Source of the DNA: Cryptomeria japonica
Lineage: Eukaryota; Streptophyta; Pinopsida; Cupressales; Cupressaceae
Assembly: GCF_030272615.1 (NCBI RefSeq)
Contig: NC_081414.1
Coordinates: forward strand, 334,415,427-334,479,426
DNA length: 64,000 bases
Direction of reading: 5' to 3'
Positions 11,848 to 22,364 of the stretch are shown here, piece after piece. The number at the start of each line of letters is the position of its first letter. Within the stretch, counting starts at the first letter, position 1. Made by a program: the position numbers and the translations under genes. A model generated the notes under the pieces. The model saw only the letters and a program-made list of their open reading frames with translations, ran no database searches and was not told where the DNA came from.

Positions 11848-12616
11848 TGTAGACACCCAAAATTGTCATGTCTAATTAAATAAATATTTTATTTATTTAA
11901 TTATCTAAGCTTAATTCTTCTATTAATTAAATAAATCTTTATTTATTTAATTAATTCATTTATCCTCTTCTAGCCTTATTTCTCATTTAAATAAATACAT
12001 TTATTTATTTAAATTATCCTTTTCCTAAATTAAATAAATATTTTATTTATTTAATTATCCTACTTCTTCTATTAATTAAATAAATCTTTATTTAATTAAT
12101 TAATTCATTAGCCTTTTCTATCCATGACACATGTCATTCATCTCTTAATTCCTACACTACCTACCTCTTTCATTATTTTGGTATTTCTTTTACCTACCCT
12201 CTAATCCTAGCCGACCTCTCTTTTTACACCTCTCAATCTTATCCCTCCATTTCATATAGTGTCTTCTATTTAAGGAGATGCCTTCTTCATTATCAAACCC
12301 CAATGCCCTAATGATCATTTTTTACTGCACTACGATCCTACTTGCAACCACATTCCGTTCTTTGTTGAGCTCTTGTGCACATAAAATCTGAGAGCAAATA
12401 TATCAAGCAAGATCCATGGAGATAGGAAGAATGGAGATCAAAACCCTATTGGACATGTGATGGTATAATCTTTGTGATTTCATGTGATTTGCATTGTCTT
12501 AGGTAATCTTCATATGTTATGGTGGATCTTTATTGATTGTTAGGCTAGGGTTTTGTGGTTGGATTCATTTAGCCTTTCAATATTGTTATTATTGTTATCC
12601 ATTTTCACCATATACA
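11848..12616 (+). repeat. Gypsy C 5' LTR
   Basis: 769 bp, same length as the 3' copy. The first 260 bp (U3) contain about five AT palindrome modules of the type TTAAATAAAT...ATTTATTTAA separated by TATCC/CTTCT spacers (11872-12104). Candidate core-promoter boxes are CATATAGTG (12254) and CTATTTAAGG (12267-12275). Confidence 0.95.
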
Positions 12617-12619
12617 TTT

Positions 12620-12636
12620 TGGCACACCCAGTGGGA
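12620..12636 (+). other. Gypsy C primer-binding site
   Basis: TGGCACACCCAGTGGGA starts 3 bp after the LTR end at 12616, where a PBS is expected. The cognate tRNA was not identified; the element G counterpart is TGGTGCCCACTGCGAG. Confidence 0.6.
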
Positions 12637-12728
12637 CTCTTGTCCCTTTGCATTTAACCTTTTTGTTGCAGATTTTACGTTTTTGAAGTTGCAGATCAGA
12701 CATTTTTTGACGACATTTTAGGTTTTTC

Positions 12729-12966
12729 CGCGTCTGCGAACTTTCAGATCGCGTCTCTGAGTTTCAGGAGCGTCTGTGGAATCTGGAATCGCGTCTGTGT
12801 TTTCAACAAATTTTATTTAGCAGGTTTCAGACAAGGGCATCTATGTTGTTTTTGCTCGCGTCTGTGTCAGAGAGAGGCGTCTGTGATTTTTGGCCGCGTC
12901 TGTGCATCACAGAAACGTGTCTGTGTCATATAGACGCGTCTGTGTCTGGGGTAACAGCGTCTGTGT
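12729..12966 (+). repeat. GCGTCTGTG motif cluster 1 (sense leader of C)
   Basis: About ten dispersed copies of GCGTCTGTG or one-base variants (GCGTCTGCG, GCGTCTCTG, CGTGTCTGTG), spaced roughly 15-40 bp. The same motif recurs at 14190-14348 and, in reverse complement, at 26510-26750 inside the antisense gene intron. Confidence 0.85.
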
Positions 12967-14189
12967 TTTTGGACTGTTTCGAAATTTTAAAATTTTCATT
13001 AATTCAGTTTTCGGATTTCGCACTTAGGGTTTCAGATCTGGTTTATTTTTGGACTAACCCTTTTAGATCTAGCTAACTAAGTTTGTGCAGCTTGTTTTGG
13101 AAGCAAAAACATTTTTGTTGAAGGCCCCTCTTTCACAAAGTCTTTTGGGTTTCTAAAATTTACCTAACTTGTGTGCTTGCAGGAAGGGGTGATCATTTGA
13201 AACAACCCAAACTATTAACAAATTTTGTTGCAGGGCCTTGGCTAGGGTTTTGAAATTTTGTTGTGTGCCTTGTTTTCATAGATTAGCAAACACTTCCATT
13301 GGTGCACTAAAATTGAATCATTGTCTTTTGTGTCTTGAGCAATAGGCTCTTTTTGTTTAATCTTTAGAGGGCCTGTCTTCCCGTGTGGTCATTAGGACTA
13401 CTAGTGAGAAGAGAACGACCCAAGTGGTAGCAAAAGAAAAGCCATCTTCTTCCAAACCACTATAAATAAATGTATTCATGGTGAAAACTATGAATAATGT
13501 GTGCTAATTAGTTCATACTGACACTATGTCTCCCCATAAACCCGTTTGATCAAATTTATTTGATCATTTGTAGGTCGTAACCCCTACCGACTGGGAGCCT
13601 TCTATATTTACAGAGCTGAAAGTGTCGCATGTATGGCCACACGAGCGGATGCCCTTACTAGCACCTTTTTGTTTTAGAAGCCCAAATCCTTCTAGTTGTT
13701 GAGGCAGGAGGTTGGACCTCTGGTAGCAGCCCACACACATACGGTTCTTAGTAGAGATACAAAGTTCGCCATGGGGAGTTTTCATGGGGACTGATGCTTG
13801 GCTGACCCGAGAAGTGAGTGCCGAGGGTGGAGCCAGTGAGGTCAAGCATCTAAGTATCCGCTCTGAATAGCGTAGCCTCGGGGGTAAAACCCTATGTGGG
13901 ATCAACAACTATTGTCTTGGCCAGCCATAAGAATTGTGCTTGACTTATGTTAAACATTCAAACATTCAAGACCAAACAACAAAACATTGTGTCTTTTGTG
14001 TCTTCAAGTGTATGCAAAACATTTTACATCAAACAACACACTTTTCTTGGACACACTTTTGGAGTCTAAACACTTGCAAACATTGAGTCCTCATCAACAT
14101 TGTGTCCTCTTGTCACGAAAAACAGTCAAACAGTCGGATTTGGTCACAACAAAACAACTTCATAGATTGGAAAAATTGCACGAAGTTTA

Positions 14190-14348
14190 CAGAAACACGT
14201 CTGTGTCTGTTTTAACCGCGTCTGGGTAACATAAGCGCGTCTATGAAGGTCATAACAGCGTCTGTGTGTTTAGCAGTGTCTGTGTCGAACAGAGACACGT
14301 TTGTGTCTGGGAATCGCGTCTGTGAAGCATACAGAAGCGTCTATGTCC
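14190..14348 (+). repeat. GCGTCTGTG motif cluster 2 (sense leader of C)
   Basis: About eight copies, e.g. ACGTCTGTGTC, CGCGTCTGGG, AGCGTCTGTGTG, TCGCGTCTGTG, AGCGTCTATG. It lies about 0.5 kb before the gag ATG. Confidence 0.8.
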
Positions 14349-14839
14349 AGAATTGAAAATTTTTACAGTCCAGCAAAACAAAGGAAATCAGTTTCAGAAT
14401 ACTTGAGCTTCCTAGGTTGTTTCTTCAAGTTTCATCTAGCATTCAATTTGTCCTTGGGTCTCACATAGTCCATCATTGCTTCACATCTCATTTTACATTC
14501 ATACTTGTCTAAACTTGAGTCAAAAGGTCACTTGCTTGTCCTCACTATACTTTGTCAACACACTACATACAACTACACTTTGCTAAGTGATCCCTCATCA
14601 AGGTTTCTTACCTTTGGGTCCCATTTGGTCTTACTTAGAGTCAAGGTCAGCTTACCTCATCAAGAGAAACTATCATCTCTTTGGAAGTCACACCTACTCT
14701 ACTACTTACATACTTGGTCTTACACTTTGGACATTGCAAGTACACCTCAAGATTCATTTACACTCCATACAACTCTTGGTCTTTCATACTCTTTCCATTT
14801 TTCATCTAGTCTCTCACGTCTTGGTCAAACACCTAGTTC

Positions 14840-17395
14840 ATGGTTGAAACCCGTCTTCAAAAATCTAGGAGAAAAGCTAAAGAAGCTCAAGAGTCCGCAA
14901 ACATGAGTTCTTATGAGTATGACAATGATTTATTTTTCAGTCCTGAGCACACTACATTACCTGACATGGATGTTTATAGAAACATTCCAAATGTGGAAAA
15001 CACAGACATTACAAACAACAATGCTACACACAATGACAATGTGGACAACTTTTCAATACAATCAGCAGATGTAGAAGAATCTATTATGAATCCTCATTTC
15101 AATAGATTGGTTGAAGAGATAATGAGGAGGGATCGACAATACTTCTTACACATGATGGCACAAAGTGGAGCTAAAATACCTCATGACTTTGACATGTCTC
15201 AACTTATGGAAAACCGACCCTCGCAACAAACTCACTCCAACATGGATCAAAGGAGACCCAATAGTGGAGGAAATAGAGGACCGCATATGGTACCTGAATC
15301 ACCATCAGCTTTGCTTCAAAAACCAGAAATCCCACATACACATGGTCAAACATATGATACTTACCTTTGAAGACCATTATGGAAGCCTCATGTAGATAGA
15401 TATGCTCAATCACATGCTCAAGCTATGGATCAATCAAAACAAGTGGACATTCAAAGACATGCTCAAAATTTGGACATAAGGAAACCTCATGTCAAATTTG
15501 GGGGCAACACAATAGAACACGACATGCCTATAGAATATGGTATACATGCACAAAATAGATATGGGGTTCCTCAACATGAAGCTATACCAAGTGCTCCCTA
15601 TATGCCGCATCAATATAGACCTCCTCCATATGAACATGTCTATGATCAATATCATCCATACATGCAACAAGCTCCTCCTCAAATTGGTGTCTCAAACACG
15701 GGGTATGCTACAAGAAATCGATCGCCACCTAAGAGCAATTTGGAGCAACAAATTAGAGATTTACAAAAGAAAATGGAGGACATGAGTACACCAAAACCAA
15801 CATACACTATGAGAGACATATGTCCTTATCCATTTGATAAGAGCATTCCAATGCCTCCATTTCCTGCACACTTTGTGACGCCAAAATTTGACAAGTATAG
15901 AGGAAAAGGAGACCCCAAGGCACACATACGACAATTTTTCACAGCTTGCATTGAGGTAGCGGCAGAAGAAACATATTTGATGAGGTTGTTCCCGCAAATC
16001 TTAGGTGATTAAGCTATGGAATGGTTCTCTCAATTACCACCTGGTATTAAGTCATGGGGTGACTTAGCAGAGGCATTTATTCAGCATTTCTCCTACAATA
16101 TTGAGACAGATATCTCAGTCACTACTTTGTGCAATACTAAGCAAAAGGAGGGAGAATCTTTTTTGTCATTTTTACAAAGATGGAGAAATCTAGCTAGCAG
16201 ATGCTCTTGCGAAATCCCACAGAAACAAATGGTAGAAATGTTCACTCAAAACGTTAACAAGGACATTGGCTATGATCTAAGGAAAGCTTGTTTGTCCACT
16301 TTCAAGGATGTTATTGAAAAGGGCTTAGCAACAGAAAAAGTCTTAATTGAGCAAGGAGTCATTAAGATATTCAAGGAAAACAAAGATGACTTTAAAGGAA
16401 AAGACAAGCCAAGATTTTGGAATAAAAACAAGAACACAGTCAATGATGGTGTTGTTGATGCCAATACAGTGAGACCCAAGTTCATCTTTTCAGGATCAAG
16501 TTCTACAAACAATCAAGTGAATACTCAAACAACTTCTAGACCACGAAGGAAGTACACCCCATTGGGAGAACCACTTGAATCAGTCTTCAAAAAGCTTGTG
16601 GCAAATAAAGTGATCACAGTTCCAGATTTTCCTCCATATGAACCAAAGGTCAAACCAAATTGGTGGAATGATGATGAGTATTGTGAATTTCATAAGAGCA
16701 AGGGTCATAAGACAGGAAATTGCCATCGACTGAAGAACATTGTGCAAGATCTCATTGATAGAGGTGATATTGAGATTAAGGGACACTCATCCAATCAAGA
16801 ACATGAGATGTTTAAGGAACCATTCCCAAAGCATGACAAAGGAAAAGCCAAAGTCATAGATGATCAAGCCAACTATACTAGAGCACCTTACAACTATGAC
16901 TCAACTATCAATCACATCTCAATGGATAATCATATCTCTACTATTACCATCAAGAACAAAAATCCTGAGAATCCTCCTCAGAGACCCAAGATTGTCCTAA
17001 GAGGTGTTGGATCTTCTTCCGAGCCTACCTCTGAATGTCATGTTACAACCCGTCGAGGTAAGATTACGTTGCCAGGTGCCTCCACTAAAAATATCACTTC
17101 TTCATCAACCAAGCCTGAGTATGACCTTGTAGAACAGTTAGGGAAGACACCCACGCTCATCTCCATCCTTGAGCTCTTACGCATATCCCCCGCTCATAAA
17201 GCTATCCTTGACAAAATCTTGAGAGATACTGTCGTTCCTACTGATCTAAACGTGGACCAGTTTCAAGCCATGGTGGGATACCTTTCCATTCCACATTCCC
17301 TCACATTCACAAAAGTCGATGACGCCTCTGTAAGTCAGCAACATAATGCACCTTTACATGTTGAAGCCTTCATACACAAACATCGAATAAAGTGA
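14840..17395 (+). pseudogene. Gypsy C gag with CCHC knuckle
   Basis: One reading frame of 852 codons from ATG 14840, interrupted by in-frame stops at 15368 (TGA) and 16010 (TAA) and ended by TGA at 17393. The capsid-like retrotransposon gag domain spans about 15815-16330 (KFDKYRGKGDPKAHIRQFF, AMEWFSQLPPGIKSW, LQRWRNLASRC). A knuckle CEFHKSKGHKTGNC (C-x2-H-x4-H-x4-C) lies near 16680-16725. Then comes a disordered Lys/Pro-rich part. Gag packages element RNA and forms particles. The stops at 16010 and 17393 fit CAA-to-TAA and CGA-to-TGA changes. Confidence 0.85.
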
Positions 17396-17930
17396 GTCCT
17401 GATAGATGGAGGAGCTGGTCTAAACATTTGTACATTGAGCACCATTAAACAATTGGGATATTCTGATAAAGCTGTGAATTCTACAAATCAAATCACCATC
17501 AAGGCATATGATGATGAAGAGCGCTCATCCCAAGGGCACAGTCACCTTACCTCTAAGAATTGGGCCAGTCACAAAGGATGTGGTTTGTCAAGTCCTAGAT
17601 CTGGATCTCACATACAACATATTGCTAGGACGTCCTTGGATTCATGAAATGAGGGCAATCCCATCGACATATCATCAATGCATTAAGTTTCCTCATAATG
17701 GAGTCGAGGTAACAGTTAACGGTGATCCTAATCCGTTCATATATTGCAATAACCTGAGATCACATACTGAGACCATCATTCCTAGTAATCGTGAGGTTGT
17801 TCCTTCTTCGGCATACATTGACCCTAAGTCATTGAAACCTTCGACATCAAAACAAGGTGAAATTAAAGGCAAATTTCAAGACAAAGGCATGGGAGAATAC
17901 ACTTTAAATCAGACCATGTATTTATGACAA
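17396..17930 (+). pseudogene. Gypsy C aspartic protease
   Basis: VLIDGGAGLNICT carries the retropepsin active site in the DGG form seen in this lineage. After it come ITIKAYDDE and, after a frameshift near 17525, VTLPLRIGPVTKDVVCQVLD and LLGRPWIHEMRAIPSTYHQ. Both the frameshift and the TGA at 17925 disrupt it. It would mature the Gag-Pol polyprotein. Confidence 0.8.
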
Positions 17931-18932
17931 GTCATGAGCTCTCCAAAAGAATATGGGAGGCCACATCCTAACGAGAAAATATCTATCATGATACTCAAAT
18001 GGGATCCTACTACCTTTCAAAGATGGGGTGAACTAGAAGAGGAAGATTTATATAAAATGCTCTATAAAGACATTCAAGAGGACACACAAGATCAGATCAA
18101 TATACCCTGTGAGAAATATGGCAAAGGCTTCAAGATTCTACAAAAATTCGGGTATGATGGAAAAAGCCCTCTTGGGTTACGCAAAGAAGGCGTCATGGAA
18201 CCCTTACAACCTGAATTGACTGTAAAAAGGGAATGCTCAAAGGGACTTGGTTTTCTGACTTCCAAGATCCACACTAAAAGGACAGAAGAGGCATCACAAA
18301 TCAAAGTTGCCAAAGTTCAACAAGAGGATTACTATTCCACATATTCCAACAAATGGGAATGGGGTTCAAACAAATCCTCTAGTGACTATGAGCTCACCGA
18401 GACATTCAGAGAGCCAGATGAACCCATAGAAGAAGAGGAATTTTATAAAAAGTTTAGAGTTGGTCAAAAAACAACCCATAAGGATTCCGCACAATCTTCG
18501 TCTCAAGGTTCTAGGTCGAAATCACATAGGATGAGAACATCTGTCCCGGAAGGCGCTACTAGTGACGACAATTTGGATTCGCTTGCGATCGAAACTGATG
18601 AGGAGAGTGCCATCGATGACCTCAACGATTGCCTCGATATACCTGAATATAACCACATCTTCACTCTTAGCCCTGCAAACTCCGAAAACATTAAAGGCCT
18701 TCCCCTTGTTCACCACCAACTCATCGACTGGGATTATGAAAGACCAGCACAATTTGACACATTTCAAAATGATGAAGCTATTATTGACTATCTTGGCATA
18801 CGAGATGATCTTCCTCCTGGGGACCACAAAGCAGGATACATCATAGAACTCAACAACATGGCATATTTTGGTGAGGGTGTCGGACTTTCCAGTCGCAAAA
18901 ATGTGAAAATAAGAACAAATCAAGGGTCTTAT

Positions 18933-18954
18933 GGCGAAAACCACACTGTGGTGC
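18933..18954 (+). repeat. GGYGAAAAC stem-loop motif, C copy 1
   Basis: GGCGAAAACCACACTGTGGTGC: inner arms CCAC/GTGG around ACT. It is in coding sequence (GENHTV). The same motif occurs at 48936 in G and in variant form at 18996, 22480, 22563 and 22602. Confidence 0.6.
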
Positions 18955-18995
18955 TATCTGATCCCAAAAAAGTAAAAAGAAAGGATGTATCTGAG

Positions 18996-19018
18996 GGCGA
19001 AAACCTCTCTGAGGCACC
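18996..19018 (+). repeat. GGYGAAAAC stem-loop motif, C copy 2
   Basis: GGCGAAAACCTCTCTGAGGCAC: inner arms CCTC/GAGG around TCT, outer GGCG facing GCACC. Coding sequence (GENLSEAPE). The G counterpart is at 48999. Confidence 0.6.
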
Positions 19019-19193
19019 CGAAGATGGAAGGCTCGACATTCTCCCAGCATCATATGAGGAAAAATCATCCATGTTGGTAGAGGATACTATCAAAACAAAC
19101 ATTGGTACAGAAGAGGTTCCACACAACATATTCCTGGCTCAATCATTGACAGAGTCCGAAAGGTCAAAATTCATAAGCTTCTTCAAAGAATGA

Positions 19194-20171
19194 CAAATCA
19201 ACTTCGCATGGTCATACGCTGATATGCCTGGACTAGATCCGGATTTGGTAATGCATCATTTGACAGTCAAATCGGGGGCAAAGCCAGTGAAACAGAAATT
19301 AAGGAAAATGCATCCACAAGTGGCATTACTAGTCAAAGCAGAGCTGGAGAAATTATTGGATGTCGGATTCATACGCCCAATTGATTATCCCGAATGGATG
19401 TCCAATTTAGTACCTGTCAGTAAACCAGATCGCAGCATCAGAATATGTACAAATTTTAGAGACATCAACAAAGCTTGTCCGAAAGATGACTTCCCATTAC
19501 CAAATATTGACTTGATCGTTGATCTCACAGCAGGTCACGAAATGTTATCTTTAATGGATGGATTTTATGGTTATAATCAAATCAGGATTGCACCCGAGGA
19601 TCAACACAAAACATCATTCACTTGTCCGTGGGGAACTTTCTGTTGGAATGTCATGCCCTTTGGGCTGAAAAATGCAGGTGCTACATATCAAAGAGCAATG
19701 ACCACTATCTTTCATGATCTCATGCACATAACCGTGGAAGATTATGTTGACGATCTCTTGGGTAAATCAATAGACAGAGATACACATTTGGACATAATTT
19801 CAGTCATCTTTGATCGGTTGGAAAAATACAAGGTAAGATTAAACCCCAAGAAATGTGTCTTTGGAGTAACCTCTGGGAAGCTCCTAGGATTCATTGTGTC
19901 TAAAAGAGGAATCGAAGCCAATCCAACAAAGGTCAAGGCTATCTTGGACATGCCGCCACCCAGAAATATCAGTCAACTCCAATCCTTACAAGGGAGACTC
20001 CAGTCTATACGAAGATTCATAGCACAACTTGCAGATAAGTGTAATCCTTTCCAACACCTACTACATAAAAATATCAAGTTCAAATGGGATGATAACTATC
20101 AACAAGCTTTTCAGACACTCAAAGATTATCTTTTGAATCCGCCAATTTTGATGCCACCAATTCCAGATTAG
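19194..20171 (+). pseudogene. Gypsy C reverse transcriptase
   Basis: RT domain in order: KQKLRKMHPQVALLVKAELEKLL, VPVSKPDRSIRICTNFRDIN, KDDFPLPNID, FYGYNQIRIAPEDQHKTSFTCPWG, FGLKNAGATYQRAM, then the catalytic YVDD at 19743-19754 and the thumb. It copies element RNA to cDNA. Catalytic residues look intact; a TAG at 20169 separates it from RNase H in the same frame. Confidence 0.9.
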
Positions 20172-20560
20172 CCTTTGTTACTATACATATCAGCTACTCC
20201 AATAGCACTGGGGGCACTCCTAGCACAACAAATAGCTGACGGCAAGGAAAAAGCAGTATACTATATCAGTCGCACATTGGTGGGATATGAGCTAAACTAC
20301 ACACCAATCGAGCATGCATGTCTCGCTGTGGTCTTTGCTTCACAGAAATTACGACATTATATGCTCACTCATAAGACTAAGTTGATTGCAAGAATTGATC
20401 CATTAAAATACCTTCTCAACAAAGCTACACTTACTGGGCGACTGGCCAAGTGGGTAATGATCCTAAGTGAATTCGACATCGAGTATGTAGACAGAAAAGC
20501 AATAAAAGGACAAGCAATCGCGGATCAATTAGTAGATGCTCCCATGATAGATGATGTTCC
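20172..20560 (+). pseudogene. Gypsy C RNase H, first (retroelement) domain
   Basis: In frame after RT: LLYISATPIALGALLAQQ, YYISRTLVGYELNYTPIEHACLAVVFASQKLRHYM, KYLLNKATLTGRLAKW. This is the usual RT-linked Ty3/gypsy RNase H. Its catalytic Asp at the start of the fold appears to be lost (YISATPIALGA), as in Tat elements that carry a second RNase H. Confidence 0.75.
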
Positions 20561-20599
20561 TCTAAATTCAGAATTTCTAGATGAATCCATTTTAACAAT

Positions 20600-21010
20600 A
20601 TCACAGGCAAAGCCATGGCAACTGTACTTTGACGGCTCATACACACAACATGGGGCAGGAGCTGGTATTCTCTTTATAACTCCTCAAGGCGATTCTATAC
20701 CAAAATCATACCGCTTATCATTTCCTTGCACCAACAATATAGCGGAATATGAGGCATTAACAACTGGATTACGAATTGCAGTTCAGTGGAAGATCCAAGA
20801 ACTTTGTGTTTTTGGGGATTCTCAACTTGTCATCCGTCAAGCAACTGATGATTACCAAACAAAAGATGAAAAATTACTACCTTACAAGCAACTGGTAGAT
20901 GATTTGAAACAACACTTTACAAAGATAGATTTTGAGCAGATACCAAGAGAGCAGAATCGTGCTGCAGATGCTATGGCTACAATTGCCTCACTGATTGACC
21001 TACCTCAAAA
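20600..21010 (+). pseudogene. Gypsy C second RNase H (archaeal/plant-type aRNH)
   Basis: WQLYFDGSYTQHGAGAGI, NNIAEYEALTTGLRIA, LCVFGDSQLVIRQ and REQNRAADAMA supply the D-E-D-D catalytic set. A second RNase H between the usual one and integrase is the known hallmark of Tat-lineage elements, and this identifies C. The domain reads without interruption. Confidence 0.85.
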
Positions 21011-22364
21011 TGAAACCTTCTATGAGTTCCTGGTAGACAACCTGTTGGTTCCTTCATATGAGATCACTCCTACTGAAATGATATGCGTTGTTGGTCCCGA
21101 ATCCCAGTTATATGGTTCCATATTCACATATCTTCGTGACAATATCCTACCTCCTGATCTATCAAACAACCAACGTCACACTTTCATTCGCCAATCCTCT
21201 CGATATGTCATTCTAGCTGATATCCTATACCGACGAGGTCTAGATGGCACTCTTCTTAGATGTTTAGAAAGCGACGAAGCTCAGATTGCGTTACGTGAAG
21301 TGCATGAAGGGATATGTGGTTCGCATACTAGTGGTCCTACCTTGGCCAAGAAACTCATCAGGACTGGATATTATTGGCCCAATATGGAAAAAGACTCATA
21401 TCAGTTTGTCAAAAAATGTAAGCAATGTCAAATTCATGGAGACCTCATACATGCACCAGCACAAGAACTACAACCACTTGTGTCTCCTTGGCTCTTTTGT
21501 CAGTGGGGACTTGATCTCATAGGCAAGATTCACCCTCCTTCTTCCAATGGTCATAAATTCATTATCACAGCCACAGAGTATTTCACAAAGTGGATTGAAG
21601 CTGTGCCTCTCACACAAGTCACTGGGAAACAAATTGCTACTTTCATCCTTAACTATATCATTTGCCGATATGGTATTCCTAATTCCATTATTACTGATAA
21701 CGGGCGTCCCTTCAAAAATCAGGATGTTCGTGAACTCTGTGATCGCTTCCATATTTCCCATCATTTCTCCACACCATATTACCCCCAAGGTAATGGCCAA
21801 GCTGAGGCATCTAATAAAACAATTCTTAAAATCCTCAAAAAGACAGTCGACAACGCTGGCCGTAACTAGCATATTCAACTCAATCCTGCACTTTGGGCCT
21901 ACCGCACAAGTGTCCGTACACCTACAGGAGCTACACCATATTCACTTGTCTACGGCGCTGAAGCCATCTTGCCTATTGAGGTCGAGTTACCTTCTTTACG
22001 GGTCTCTTTGCAAAACATCATCACTGATGAAGATTACAGGGTCTCTCGCTTACAAGAACTAGAACTGTTGGATGAACGGAGACAAACTACTTTTAATCAT
22101 CTCAAGGCTTACCAACAACGAATGAGTCGCAGCTACAATCACAAAGTCAAGCCTCGCACATTTGAAGTAGGTGACTTGGTTCTCAGAGAAAATCCCAAGA
22201 ATCAGCAAGACAGAGAGAAGAAAGGCAAGTTCGAACCAAACTGGCTTGGTCCTTACATCGTTACAGCAACCTATGGATCCGGTGCATATCAGCTCTCAAC
22301 TACAGAAGGTGAACCTTTGGATGATCCTATTAACAGCATGCACCTTCGCAGGTTCTACACATAG
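21011..22364 (+). pseudogene. Gypsy C integrase
   Basis: HHCC zinc domain (HEGICGSH...CKQCQ, about 21302-21430), catalytic core with D in DLIGKIHPP, D in ITDNGRPF and E in GNGQAEASNK, and a carboxy-terminal GPY-type module (KFEPNWLGPYIV). A single TAG at 21867 fits TGG-to-TAG in NWHIQLNP; the frame otherwise ends at 22362. It inserts the cDNA with a 5-bp stagger, consistent with the ACATC TSD. Confidence 0.88.

Larger units (their letters stand above)
12637..14839 (+). other. Gypsy C leader (5' UTR, 2.2 kb)
   Basis: Long non-coding leader between PBS and gag. It holds two clusters of GCGTCTGTG-like motifs (12729-12966 and 14190-14348) and a GC-richer block at about 13560-13915 that stands out from its AT-rich surroundings. 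ORFs here on either strand have no recognisable content. Long leaders are common in Tat elements and can carry packaging and translation signals; none is demonstrated. Confidence 0.6.
17931..19193 (+). pseudogene. Gypsy C protease-RT spacer with G-patch-like domain
   Basis: In frame with the preceding protease and following RT. Near 18109-18260 it carries YGKGFKILQKFGYDGKSPLG and then KGLGF, a glycine-rich G-patch (D111)-like motif. G-patches bind RNA or helicases and are known next to the protease of betaretroviruses. Element G has the same domain at the same place (EEYGPGYKMIQCMGY at about 47458-47500). The rest is acidic and low in recognisable structure. A TGA at 19191, fitting CGA-to-TGA, separates it from RT. 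Confidence 0.7.

Noticed and set aside
13564-13908. Minus-strand 114-aa ORF in the leader of C
   Set aside because: No recognisable motif; it coincides with a GC-richer block, so openness is expected.
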